Positions 1 to 7,370 of a DNA stretch of 64,000 nt are shown in pieces (position 1 is the first letter of the stretch; each line of letters opens with the position of its first letter). The DNA is from a virus, in IMG/VR virus record IMGVR_UViG_3300000553_000004, positions 1 through 64,000 of that record, one strand, 5' to 3'. Under the pieces are notes generated by a model, which was not told where the DNA came from, did no database searches, and worked only from the letters and a program-made list of their open reading frames with translations. Position numbers and translations under genes: made by a program.

Positions 1-260
1 CTGGAACACCAACGGCGCCTGCCCAACCACAGACTACGGCTGCGCCACAACAAACTCCTACTTCAACACCGGCGCCGGCCGCCGAACCTACTGATTTACC
101 GCCACCGCCTCTGAAATCTCCCGCCGAGAAAGAAGCCGATAAAACTGCCATAAAGACGATGTTAAAGGGAGATGACTATATGTTGGATGAAGTTACCCAA
201 TTTATACAATTCAACGCACCTCACTTAATGGAAGTCATTAAGAAGAAATTAAATTTATGA
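1..260 (+). CDS. C-terminal end of a Pro/Thr/Gln-rich protein (partial)
   Basis: An open frame enters from the left edge (first full codon at 3) and stops at TGA 258-260. The visible 85 residues are a low-complexity linker rich in Pro, Thr, Ala and Gln, followed by a charged, probably helical tail (KEADKTAIKTMLKGDDYML) ending VIKKKLNL. The linker resembles a flexible tether joining a lost N-terminal domain to a short C-terminal interaction helix. The next gene starts at the very next base, so the two are probably translationally coupled. No family recognised. Confidence 0.6.
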   Translation, partial: GTPTAPAQPQTTAAPQQTPTSTPAPAAEPTDLPPPPLKSPAEKEADKTAIKTMLKGDDYMLDEVTQFIQFNAPHLMEVIKKKLNL

Positions 261-653
261 ATGATACGAGGCAACTGCTTTGTACATTCGGTTTGGCGTC
301 CTTTTTTTAAAAATACAATAGAAGACCTTAAAAAATTCTATATTATAAATGACAATAGATTTTTTGTATTCACGAATGTAAATTCTCCGAAGGAAGTATT
401 CATCACCTATAATATTAAATGTGAAGGTCGTGAATTTCCAAAATTTCCGAATACTATTTCCATCCATAGAAAGAAACAGACCAATACTCTTTACACATTA
501 AACGCCATGAACCAAATCATCAAAGATGAAAATGGCGGTGTATTCGATAAAAAGTTTCCTGTCAATTGGGAACATTATACAGAATCGTTGATTATTACAG
601 GAACTCCATCAATTCGTATAATACCGATTGAACTTTTAGAAATAATAAATTAA
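261..653 (+). CDS. Hypothetical protein, 130 aa
   Basis: ATG directly abuts the preceding TGA, which suggests translational coupling. The protein is rich in aromatic and beta-prone residues (FFVFTNVNSPKEVFITYN) with no signal peptide, membrane segment or recognised catalytic motif. It lies upstream of the ssDNA-binding protein, where T4 relatives keep small replication or late-transcription accessory genes, but I see no specific match to gp33 or gp59. Function unknown. Confidence 0.6.
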   Translation: MIRGNCFVHSVWRPFFKNTIEDLKKFYIINDNRFFVFTNVNSPKEVFITYNIKCEGREFPKFPNTISIHRKKQTNTLYTLNAMNQIIKDENGGVFDKKFPVNWEHYTESLIITGTPSIRIIPIELLEIIN

Positions 654-691
654 GAAAATAAAAACTATTTTCACTTTTTATAGGTTGATTT

Positions 692-720
692 TTGAACGAT
701 TCTGGTGTAAGTTTCATACT
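692..720 (+). promoter_or_regulatory. Possible sigma70-like promoter for the gp32 gene
   Basis: TTGAAC, a spacer of about 17 nt, then CATACT precede the gp32-like gene by about 80 nt in a 143-nt gene-free stretch. The match to consensus is moderate. Unlike many promoters in this window it leaves a real leader, ending in a purine-rich AGAAAGAATAATT before ATG. Confidence 0.35.
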
Positions 721-796
721 TATTAGGAACGAGACTTAACAATAATAGTTAACGATTGATACTAATTAATAAATTAAAAACAGAAAGAATAATTAT

Positions 797-1738
797 ATGG
801 CATTGAACATGGACAGAGTTAGAACTAAACTAGCTTCCTTCGACAAAAAAAATAAGGGCGGTAAGAAAGCTCCTACCGAACAACAATCAAAAATCAAACA
901 ATACATTTGGAAACCTGAACCAGGAAAACAAGTAATTCGTATTGTTCCATCACAGTTTACTCCTGATTTTCCATTCACAGAATTGAAATTTCATTATGAC
1001 TTCAACGGCGATAAGATAACATATCTAAGCCCCGCAAGTAAAAACAAGCCAGACCCAATCGTGGACTTGGCAAACAGACTCGAAAAAGTCAAGGAAACTT
1101 GGTTGAAGGGTCGTAAGATGCAGCCAAAATTGAGAACCTACGTTCCGATTATCGTCCGTGGTAAAGAAGAAGAGGGTGTTAAATTTTGGGGATTCGGCGT
1201 TCAAGTATATGAACAACTCATCGCAGCTCTCGACGAGCCAGAATACGGTGATATCACGGATTTGGTAAATGGTCATGATATCCAAGTGGATTTCACAACG
1301 GCAGAAGATGCCAAGAAGGATTATCCTGAAACTAAGATTCTTATCAAACCGAAGAATCGTCCGGTAATCGACCCAGAACATCCGAAGGTTAGAGAGATTC
1401 TTGAACTCATCACCAAGAAACAACCTGACATTTTTGACATCTATACGATGGCAACTTATGATGAATTGGAAGCGGCTCTTGAGGTCAAGATGGAAAATGA
1501 ACGAAGAGGGATAACCTCAGGAAGCGCACCGAGAGGCGCAGAACGAACCGTGGCCCCAGCGCCTAAGGTTGAAGAGGATGATAACGTCGTTCTCCCGTCT
1601 GATGATGACATCGAAGCGGCAACTGTTAGAGTTACCGAAGTAGTTCAACAGAAGTCTCCAACACTTCAAAAATCAAAGGCAGCTAGTGTCGAAGATTTTG
1701 AAGCCGCATTCAAGAATATCTTCCCAGAGAAGAAATAA
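797..1738 (+). CDS. 32: Single-stranded DNA-binding protein, T4 gp32-like
   Basis: A 313-aa protein expected to coat ssDNA during replication and recombination and to work with UvsX, polymerase and helicase. The gp32 signature is visible: a basic N-terminus, then YIWKPEPGKQVIRIVPS (T4 has [20 protein letters not shown]), an OB-fold core with FWGFGVQVYEQL, and a long acidic tail (VEEDDNVVLPSDDDIEA) ending in an aromatic/acidic peptide used by gp32 proteins for partner binding. There is no cysteine anywhere, so the gp32 zinc site is absent. It is followed by a terminator and then uvsX under its own promoter. Identity is confident from core, tail and neighbours. Confidence 0.85.
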   Translation: MALNMDRVRTKLASFDKKNKGGKKAPTEQQSKIKQYIWKPEPGKQVIRIVPSQFTPDFPFTELKFHYDFNGDKITYLSPASKNKPDPIVDLANRLEKVKETWLKGRKMQPKLRTYVPIIVRGKEEEGVKFWGFGVQVYEQLIAALDEPEYGDITDLVNGHDIQVDFTTAEDAKKDYPETKILIKPKNRPVIDPEHPKVREILELITKKQPDIFDIYTMATYDELEAALEVKMENERRGITSGSAPRGAERTVAPAPKVEEDDNVVLPSDDDIEAATVRVTEVVQQKSPTLQKSKAASVEDFEAAFKNIFPEKK

Positions 1739-1761
1739 ATTGAATAAATAGAATTACAAAG

Positions 1762-1802
1762 TGGTGGTAAGGTAATAAAATATCTTACCACCATTCTTTT
1801 TT
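1762..1802 (+). terminator. Rho-independent terminator after gp32
   Basis: A 10-bp perfect stem (TGGTGGTAAG at 1762-1771 with CTTACCACCA at 1784-1793) is followed by TTCTTTTTT. It lies 23 nt after the gp32 stop and separates gp32 transcription from uvsX. Confidence 0.8.
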
Positions 1803-1813
1803 AGTATAAAAAA

Positions 1814-1841
1814 TTGACAACCACAATATGTCAGTTAAACT
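1814..1841 (+). promoter_or_regulatory. Sigma70-like promoter for uvsX
   Basis: TTGACA (1814-1819), a 16-nt spacer and TAAACT (1836-1841) lie just after the terminator. The uvsX start is 31 nt downstream, leaving a short leader with a purine-rich AGAGAAGAA. Confidence 0.55.
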
Positions 1842-1872
1842 TATTATGAAAATAAGAGAAGAATAAAAATTT

Positions 1873-3030
1873 ATGGCAAAAGGAAAATCTAATCACATTG
1901 ACGGCGAAGTAACTAAGGTTCAAAAAATGGAACGTAGTGAACTTGCAGAACTGGTACATAAGGCATTGAATAAAGCATCGGCCGATGGCAGTAAAGTTGC
2001 ATACTTCTTGGATGAAGAAGAAGACCCGTCAATGGTAACGGATTGGATTTCTACGGGTTCTACTCTTTTGGATTTGGCAATTTCAAATCGAAAGAAGGGC
2101 GGTTTGCCAGTTGGAAGAATTGTTGAACTAAGTTCACAAGAAGCTGCCGGTAAGAGTTTGATTTGCGCTCACATTTTAGCGGAAACGCAGAAATTGGGTG
2201 GATATGGAGTTTTGATTGATACTGAAAATGCAGCGGCACCCGAATTTTGGGCCTCGGTTGGATTGGATGTGAAGAATCTTGGTTACATTCCTCTCTACAC
2301 GGTTGAATCCATCTTCGCCAAGATTGAAGAAGTCATTGGCATCGTAAGAAAACATGATAAGAAACAATTGGTGACTATTGTTGTTGATTCTCTTTCTCAA
2401 GCGTCAAGTGAAGTTGAAATGGAATCGGAACACGGTAAAGATGGATATAACACATCTAAATCTATTATTATCAGTAAGGCCTGTCGTAAGATTACAGGAC
2501 TGATTGGTCAACAGAGAATTCTTGTTGTATTCGTAAATCAACTTCGTATGAATTTGGCTGCAGTCGGACATCAAGATAAATGGATTGTTCCGGGTGGTAA
2601 GGCTATGGCCTTCGCCGCCTCTGTTCGCCTCCGTTTATCAAACATGGGTAAATTGAAAGGCGCTGGTCAGAAAATTATTGGCAACAAGTGTAAAGTTGTT
2701 GTGACCAAGAATCGTATGGGCCCTCCACATAGAACTGGTTTATTTGAGATTCATTATGATAGTGGTATTCAAGATTTAACGAGCTGGTTGGATTTTTTGA
2801 AGGATAATGGATTCGCTAGAAAAGACGGCGACAAGTATGCAGTTAAACTTCCAAGTGGAACTGTGAAATTAGCCACAAGAGAGTTCCTCGAAAAGATTCA
2901 CGCCGACCCTATATTCAAGGATGAAATTTATGATGTCATAGCCACGGATTATATTATGAAATACAGACCCGCCAATAGTGATATCATCGAAAATTTGTCA
3001 GTTGATGAAAACGTCGAAGACGAGGGATGA
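1873..3030 (+). CDS. uvsX: RecA/UvsX-family recombinase
   Basis: A 385-aa strand-exchange protein that would form filaments on ssDNA and drive recombination-dependent replication. RecA-fold features appear in order: ISTGSTLLDLAIS, a variant Walker A ELSSQEAAGKSL (first glycine replaced by serine, as T4 UvsX is also degenerate), IDTENAAAPEFW, the Walker B strand VTIVVDSLSQAS, and the DNA-binding loop and sensor region VVFVNQLRMN, then WIVPGGKAMAFAASVRLRL. The C-terminus is acidic. It follows gp32, its usual partner. Length matches UvsX (about 390 aa). Confidence 0.9.
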   Translation: MAKGKSNHIDGEVTKVQKMERSELAELVHKALNKASADGSKVAYFLDEEEDPSMVTDWISTGSTLLDLAISNRKKGGLPVGRIVELSSQEAAGKSLICAHILAETQKLGGYGVLIDTENAAAPEFWASVGLDVKNLGYIPLYTVESIFAKIEEVIGIVRKHDKKQLVTIVVDSLSQASSEVEMESEHGKDGYNTSKSIIISKACRKITGLIGQQRILVVFVNQLRMNLAAVGHQDKWIVPGGKAMAFAASVRLRLSNMGKLKGAGQKIIGNKCKVVVTKNRMGPPHRTGLFEIHYDSGIQDLTSWLDFLKDNGFARKDGDKYAVKLPSGTVKLATREFLEKIHADPIFKDEIYDVIATDYIMKYRPANSDIIENLSVDENVEDEG

Positions 3031-3033
3031 TAT

Positions 3034-3312
3034 ATGTATAAATTGTATCATTATCCAACTGAACTTGAGTATTTTTTCTTAAAAAGACCAACCATTTCAA
3101 GTATGGTAAAAATATTAAACCAACTTGGCTACCGAATGAAAGGTAATAGGATAATGGCCGACAATAACAACATCAGATGTTATCATACTACCAAATCTGA
3201 ATTTAAAATTACAAAAATTAAATTTTCAGATTCGTGTGATTGTGAAAGCGATGAGAACCAATGTTGCGACATTTGCACGGGCTGGACAAAAAATAGTAAG
3301 GATAAAAAATGA
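3034..3312 (+). CDS. Hypothetical Cys-rich protein, 92 aa
   Basis: It starts 3 nt after the uvsX stop, with GAGGG as ribosome binding site. The C-terminal third holds a cysteine cluster (CDCESDENQCCDIC) that could bind zinc or another metal; the N-terminal part has no recognised motif. Its TGA overlaps the next ATG (ATGA). Probably expressed with uvsX; function unknown. Confidence 0.6.
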   Translation: MYKLYHYPTELEYFFLKRPTISSMVKILNQLGYRMKGNRIMADNNNIRCYHTTKSEFKITKIKFSDSCDCESDENQCCDICTGWTKNSKDKK

Positions 3313-3449
3313 GTAATTATGAACAACAAGTAATAGGGTTGTTGACAGAATTGATTAATATTTCTGATAACAGTGAACAATTAAGATTAATTGGTTCTTC
3401 ATTAGAAAATATTGAAGAACTTCTTCAAAAACTTATCGACGAGAAATAA
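3309..3449 (+). CDS. Hypothetical small acidic helical protein, 46 aa
   Basis: A short ORF that overlaps the preceding stop in an ATGA junction. The product (MSNYEQQVIGLLTELINIS... ending ELLQKLIDEK) has regularly spaced leucines and isoleucines and is probably an amphipathic helix pair. The overlap and good phase are the support; no homology recognised. Confidence 0.45.
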   Translation: MSNYEQQVIGLLTELINISDNSEQLRLIGSSLENIEELLQKLIDEK

Positions 3450-3499
3450 TTCCACATTTATTCGATGGTTTTTCGTAATACCTCTATACTTATTGGTAT

Positions 3500-4444
3500 A
3501 TGAAAAATTTAGAATCGATGGTAGATGTATGTTATCAAACATACATCAATGATGAAACAATTGTGGGGTTTGATGGTTTATTACGGTCTAAAGGATTAGG
3601 TAGTAAACGAATCATCAAACTCCGTAATCTTATCTATGAAAAATATGGTAAAGAAGAACTCATAAAGATTTATCGAAAACGGTTGACCAGACATTCTCAT
3701 AAAGTCAGACCAAAAGAAAGTTACCAACATACGGAAGAATGGAATGAGAATATTAAAAAAGGTAATATAGAATCTTGGAATAATTCAGGCGAAGAAAGAA
3801 AAGAATTATCAAGACAGAATATGTTAAAATATTGTGCGCCTAAAAGTCAATCTGATGATGCTATAAAAAAACGAGTTAAATCACGAAGTTGGTATAAACA
3901 CCATTCCAAGGAAACGATTGATAAAATCACAGAATCCAATAAAGGAAGAACTCTTACAAAAGAACATAAACAAAAATTAAGTAAGGCTAAAATTGGTAAA
4001 CCATCAAACAGAAAAGGCGAACATCATTCGGATGCTACAAAGAAAAAACTTTCTGAAATGACAAAGTTAATGTGGAAAAATGGAATCCATAAAAGAACTT
4101 TTAAATCTAAAGGACAGTTAGAAGTCATAGAAATACTAACTAAGTTGGGATATGATATTAAAGATGAATATCTAATTGACGGAAGACCATTTGACGTTTT
4201 TGTAAAAGATAAAAATTTGGTCATTGAATTTAATGGAACATTTTGGCATCGCGACCCAAGATTTTATAAAGCATTTCCTTTAAAAGAAAAATATACTGTT
4301 GATAAAGAGTGTGAAAGAGTTTGGAAGAATGATTTAGAAAAAGTTGACATTGCCAAGAAACATGGATATGATGTAAAAATTATTTGGCAATATGATTGGG
4401 AAAATTGTCCTGATAAAGTCAAATATTTAAAAGAAATTTTATGA
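3500..4444 (+). CDS. Homing endonuclease with NUMOD3 repeats and an EDxHD/Vsr-like nuclease domain
   Basis: A 314-aa free-standing homing endonuclease. The middle carries NUMOD3-type DNA-binding repeats (SKETIDKITESNKGRTLTKE, HKQKLSKAKIGKPSNRKG, HHSDATKKKLSE). The C-terminal 100 residues have the Vsr/PD-(D/E)XK-like pattern of the I-Bth0305I group: GRPFDVFVKDKNLVIEFNG followed by TFWHRD. It lies between a 46-codon ORF and the FEN gene and overlaps the FEN start by ATGA. A -10-like TATACT ends 9 nt before its ATG. Endonucleases of this kind cut a cognate allele and spread by repair; the adjacent FEN gene carries an odd 6-nt insertion near its 5' end. Confidence 0.8.
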   Translation: MKNLESMVDVCYQTYINDETIVGFDGLLRSKGLGSKRIIKLRNLIYEKYGKEELIKIYRKRLTRHSHKVRPKESYQHTEEWNENIKKGNIESWNNSGEERKELSRQNMLKYCAPKSQSDDAIKKRVKSRSWYKHHSKETIDKITESNKGRTLTKEHKQKLSKAKIGKPSNRKGEHHSDATKKKLSEMTKLMWKNGIHKRTFKSKGQLEVIEILTKLGYDIKDEYLIDGRPFDVFVKDKNLVIEFNGTFWHRDPRFYKAFPLKEKYTVDKECERVWKNDLEKVDIAKKHGYDVKIIWQYDWENCPDKVKYLKEIL

Positions 4445-4566
4445 ACGATAAACAACCTGATATTTTCTCAATATGGGAAAATCTCAAAAAAGAGAAAGCA
4501 TTGGCCGCCGCTAATGGAATTTCTTCCGTAAAACGGAAAGAAGTTTTATTAGTTGACGGCCTCTAA
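4441..4566 (+). pseudogene. 5' fragment of the FEN/RNase H gene, ends at in-frame TAA
   Basis: This 41-codon frame starts in ATGA overlap with the homing endonuclease and ends KRKEVLLVDGL then TAA (4564-4566). LLVDGL is the N-terminal beta strand of 5'-3' exonucleases, whose Asp binds catalytic metal. Reading on in the same frame gives CGC and then NTFLRCF, the normal continuation of the motif (VDGLNTFLR). So TAA and CGC are two extra codons inside a conserved motif. Either the peptide is made separately and pairs with the rest, or the gene is broken. See the entry at 4579. Confidence 0.7.
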
Positions 4567-4578
4567 CGCAACACTTTT

Positions 4579-5505
4579 TTGAGATGTTTCATGGCCATCC
4601 CGACAATGAATGAAGACGGTCTTCACACAGGAGGAATTAGTGGTTTTCTAAAGAGTGTTGGATACGCCATCAAATCATATCAACCTGATAGATGTGTAAT
4701 TGTATTCGATGGTCACGGCGGCTCTTTTAAAAGACGAAAAATCTATTCAGATTACAAGGCCCATAAGAGAACTAAAATTCGGTTGAATAGAATATATGAA
4801 GAGAATCTTACCGATGAAGATATTTCTATGCAGAAACAACTTCAAAGGTTGGTAGCATACCTTCAAAGTCTACCAGTCAATATGTTAGCTTTGGATAATG
4901 TAGAGGCTGATGATACTATGGCTCATCTGGCTCTAGATACATTTAAAGATTGGAATACGACAATTATGTCTGCCGACAAGGATTTTCTACAAATTGTCAG
5001 TGACCACGTAAAAGTCTGGAGTCCTACTAAAAAACGATTATATAGTCCTCAAGATGTATTAAATGAATATGGGGTAAGTTCCGCCAACTTCGTTTATTTC
5101 AGAACACTTGATGGGGACGTATCCGATAATATCCCAGGCTTGCGTGGTTGTGGTTTAAAGACCATTGTAAAGGCATTCCCTATGTTGTCTGGTACTAAGG
5201 TAGAACTCGTCCAATTGAAGGAATACGCAATTCAAAACGCGGGTAAATTGAAGGTTTATGACACAATCGTCGAAAATTGGAACGATGTAGAGCGAAATTA
5301 CGCATTAATGCAGTTAACTGACACAGCATTAACTACTATGGCTCAACTACATGTACAAGAAGTTATAGATAAACCAATTCAAAAACTTAATAGATTCGAG
5401 TTAATTAAACAGATGTCGTCTGATAATTTGACAAATACCATTAATAATTTACCAAATTGGATGAACGAATGTTTTAGTAAATTAGATTCATTTGTAAAGG
5501 AATAA
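4579..5505 (+). CDS. 5'-3' exonuclease (FEN / T4 RNase H-like), main part, lacking the first catalytic Asp
   Basis: Flap endonuclease that would remove RNA primers and flaps from lagging-strand fragments. Visible motifs: RCVIVFDGHGGSFKRRK and YSDYKAHKR (arch region), DNVEADDTMAHLA, IMSADKDFLQIV, and LDGDVSDNIPGLRGCGLKT (second metal cluster plus helix-two-turn-helix). The frame is continuous with the upstream fragment except for TAA CGC at 4564-4569. Possible restarts are TTG 4579 or ATG 4591; neither has a clear Shine-Dalgarno, and both would lack the VDG metal ligand. The family is certain; whether an active enzyme is made is open. Confidence 0.8.
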   Translation: MRCFMAIPTMNEDGLHTGGISGFLKSVGYAIKSYQPDRCVIVFDGHGGSFKRRKIYSDYKAHKRTKIRLNRIYEENLTDEDISMQKQLQRLVAYLQSLPVNMLALDNVEADDTMAHLALDTFKDWNTTIMSADKDFLQIVSDHVKVWSPTKKRLYSPQDVLNEYGVSSANFVYFRTLDGDVSDNIPGLRGCGLKTIVKAFPMLSGTKVELVQLKEYAIQNAGKLKVYDTIVENWNDVERNYALMQLTDTALTTMAQLHVQEVIDKPIQKLNRFELIKQMSSDNLTNTINNLPNWMNECFSKLDSFVKE

Positions 5506-5506
5506 T

Positions 5507-5935
5507 ATGACTGAAAGATTTAATTTTCGTGTTTGGAATCCCGCAGCTAATCATTTTTTAGATTTGACGCCAGGAGAATGGGGTTACTATTATCTTAGTC
5601 TCGGCGGAAAATTTATGGTTCATTATAATAAAACCGGTGTCGGTGAGCATCCATTAGGTAGAACGAAACAGGAACATCTATCATATATGGTTCCACAACA
5701 ATATTTAGGTATTAATGATAAAGCCAGAAAAGAAATGTGTGAAGGTGATATTTTAGAATGGGGGATGGGATTGATGTATGAAATAGTATGGGATAAAACA
5801 TATGCTAAATTTTATTTCCCCACAATAACAAACCAAGAAGGCGCATATAGTCTTCCAGCAGAAGAAATACGTAACGGTACAATTTGTGGTAATATTTTTG
5901 AAACTCCACATTTGAAAGATAGATTTTATGAATAG
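5507..5935 (+). CDS. YopX-family protein
   Basis: A 142-aa protein with the phage YopX pattern: FNFRVWNPAANHF at the start, QQYLGINDKARKEMCEGDIL in the middle and CGNIFETPHL at the end. YopX proteins are common small phage proteins without a settled biochemical role. The start follows AAGGAATAAT, and the 3' end overlaps the next gene by 8 nt. A second YopX-like gene lies at 48884-49396 on the other strand. Confidence 0.75.
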   Translation: MTERFNFRVWNPAANHFLDLTPGEWGYYYLSLGGKFMVHYNKTGVGEHPLGRTKQEHLSYMVPQQYLGINDKARKEMCEGDILEWGMGLMYEIVWDKTYAKFYFPTITNQEGAYSLPAEEIRNGTICGNIFETPHLKDRFYE

Positions 5936-6218
5936 AACATTTAAAATAACAAGAGAAGACGTTTATAAATCCATAGATAGTGAGAGAACATATCAGGATA
6001 TTAGATGGAATGGAGACACCACTATAACCGATGGAATCCATCCATTATCTGAATGGTTTATGTTTATTGAAGATTATGTCGATGAGGCCAAACATATACT
6101 TTCAAGAGAGGCGGAACAGACGGCATATCCAAAGGTTGCTCATATCATGAGGAAGGTAGCAGGTATGGCAGTATGCGCCATGGAACAGAACGGCGCCCCT
6201 AAACGAGAAATTAAATAA
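5928..6218 (+). CDS. Hypothetical conserved phage protein, 96 aa
   Basis: It overlaps the end of the YopX gene. The sequence contains SERTYQDIRWNG near the start and RKVAGMAVCAMEQNGAPKR at the end. I recognise this helical layout as a recurring small phage family, but know of no function. Last gene of the first + strand block, directly before a bidirectional terminator. Confidence 0.65.
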   Translation: MNRTFKITREDVYKSIDSERTYQDIRWNGDTTITDGIHPLSEWFMFIEDYVDEAKHILSREAEQTAYPKVAHIMRKVAGMAVCAMEQNGAPKREIK

Positions 6219-6258
6219 AAAAAGACGTTGAAAGATTTTATTCTCTCAACGTCTTTTT
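6217..6258. terminator. Bidirectional terminator between convergent genes
   Basis: Stem GACGTTGA (6224-6231) and TCAACGTC (6246-6253), flanked by a run of A on the left and TTTTT on the right, so it can end transcription from both sides. It sits between the + gene ending at 6218 and the - gene ending at 6270. Confidence 0.85.
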
Positions 6259-6269
6259 GTGCAATCGTA

Positions 6270-7193
6270 TTATCCTACCCAATTCTTAGGTGGTGTAGCA
6301 TAGTTGTTTGGAAAGCTCTGTGGTAAATTTACCGTCAGTGTATTTTCAATAGGAACTCCCATCGCAATCAACGATTCTCTACTTGCATAATAGATGTCAA
6401 TTGATTTTGCAAGACATCCACGTTCAAATGTAACGTTCTTAACCTTACTACGTTCTTTACGGCCCCACTCCGTTCCAACATCGAACGACTCACATGAATC
6501 TACGATTGTAGAAGAATAATCTGACGTCATTCCTCTTGTATTTTCTCTAGCTCCCAGAAACGCCGATTGACCCCCAGACCGTCTACTTGATGATATTTTA
6601 CCACCTTTATTCATAGAATCTGAATTTGAGCCATATAGATTCGATTCTCCGAGATTATTCGACTGGTAATTCACATTTGAAGTGTATGAAGTTCCTCCGG
6701 CTCCTGTAGAGTAGTTATAGATTTGTGATGGTGAAATTGCCCCACTATTTAAACAATACGACGCGCTAGTGGAGAATGCCGAATACCAGGGCCAGTTTGT
6801 ACTAGTCAGAACTATTGGTTCTTTTTCATAGAAAAATTTTATACCAATCACCCCACAGTTCTTTTCGGAACCGTCTTCTTTGGATTGGGCATAAGTATTT
6901 CCGTTGAATTTATAACCAAATTTAAACAATGCCCACTCATCGTCTGAGAATCTAAATCCTTTAATTTTTTCTGATGTATATGCTCCTATGATATACCCTG
7001 TATCTTTCTCATCGGCAGTTTTTCCTGTTAAAACATTTAATCCATCAACTGAACCTACGGCCAAGGTACGTTTTCCGTGGTTGTTTTTTACTTCGATTAC
7101 GTATTCAGACCCAGGATTCGCTTGGATGAATGTTTTTCCTTGAAAGCTGTATTGTTTGCAGCGACTACCATTTACAGTAATTTGTATTTCCAT
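6270..7193 (-). CDS. Hypothetical beta-rich protein with Ser/Gly/Asn-rich middle
   Basis: A 307-aa protein on its own on the - strand. The N-terminal 110 residues look beta-rich (YVIEVKNNHGKRTLAVGSVD, GLNVLTGK). Residues about 150-230 are Ser/Asn/Gly/Tyr-rich and probably disordered, and the C-terminus is again folded. No membrane segment or catalytic motif. The first part resembles a recurrent domain of unknown function in bacterial and phage proteins. The isolated orientation between two terminated + blocks suggests separate regulation, or later acquisition. Confidence 0.65.
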   Translation of the reverse strand: MEIQITVNGSRCKQYSFQGKTFIQANPGSEYVIEVKNNHGKRTLAVGSVDGLNVLTGKTADEKDTGYIIGAYTSEKIKGFRFSDDEWALFKFGYKFNGNTYAQSKEDGSEKNCGVIGIKFFYEKEPIVLTSTNWPWYSAFSTSASYCLNSGAISPSQIYNYSTGAGGTSYTSNVNYQSNNLGESNLYGSNSDSMNKGGKISSSRRSGGQSAFLGARENTRGMTSDYSSTIVDSCESFDVGTEWGRKERSKVKNVTFERGCLAKSIDIYYASRESLIAMGVPIENTLTVNLPQSFPNNYATPPKNWVG

Positions 7194-7370
7194 AATTCTT
7201 ATCTTTCTATTTTGAGTTTATAGTTAAGCCGACCTACATCGGATTTCACAACGAATATGCAGAAGTTGGATTATATTTTCATCATAAAAAAATAAATTAT
7301 AATTTATCAAACCAGTTATAAAAAGTTTACTATTTTGATATTTCATGTAGAGTACACACATATAAAACAT

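Noticed and set aside
4564-4566. Alternative genetic code in which TAA is read as an amino acid
   Set aside because: TAA ends many other genes in the window at family-typical lengths, and TAG and TGA are also used as stops.
4441-5505. T4 gene 60-type translational bypass or +1 frameshift across TAACGC
   Set aside because: Take-off CTC and possible landing codons do not match, and CTC-TAA-C leads into a +1 frame that stops within six codons. Kept only as one option.
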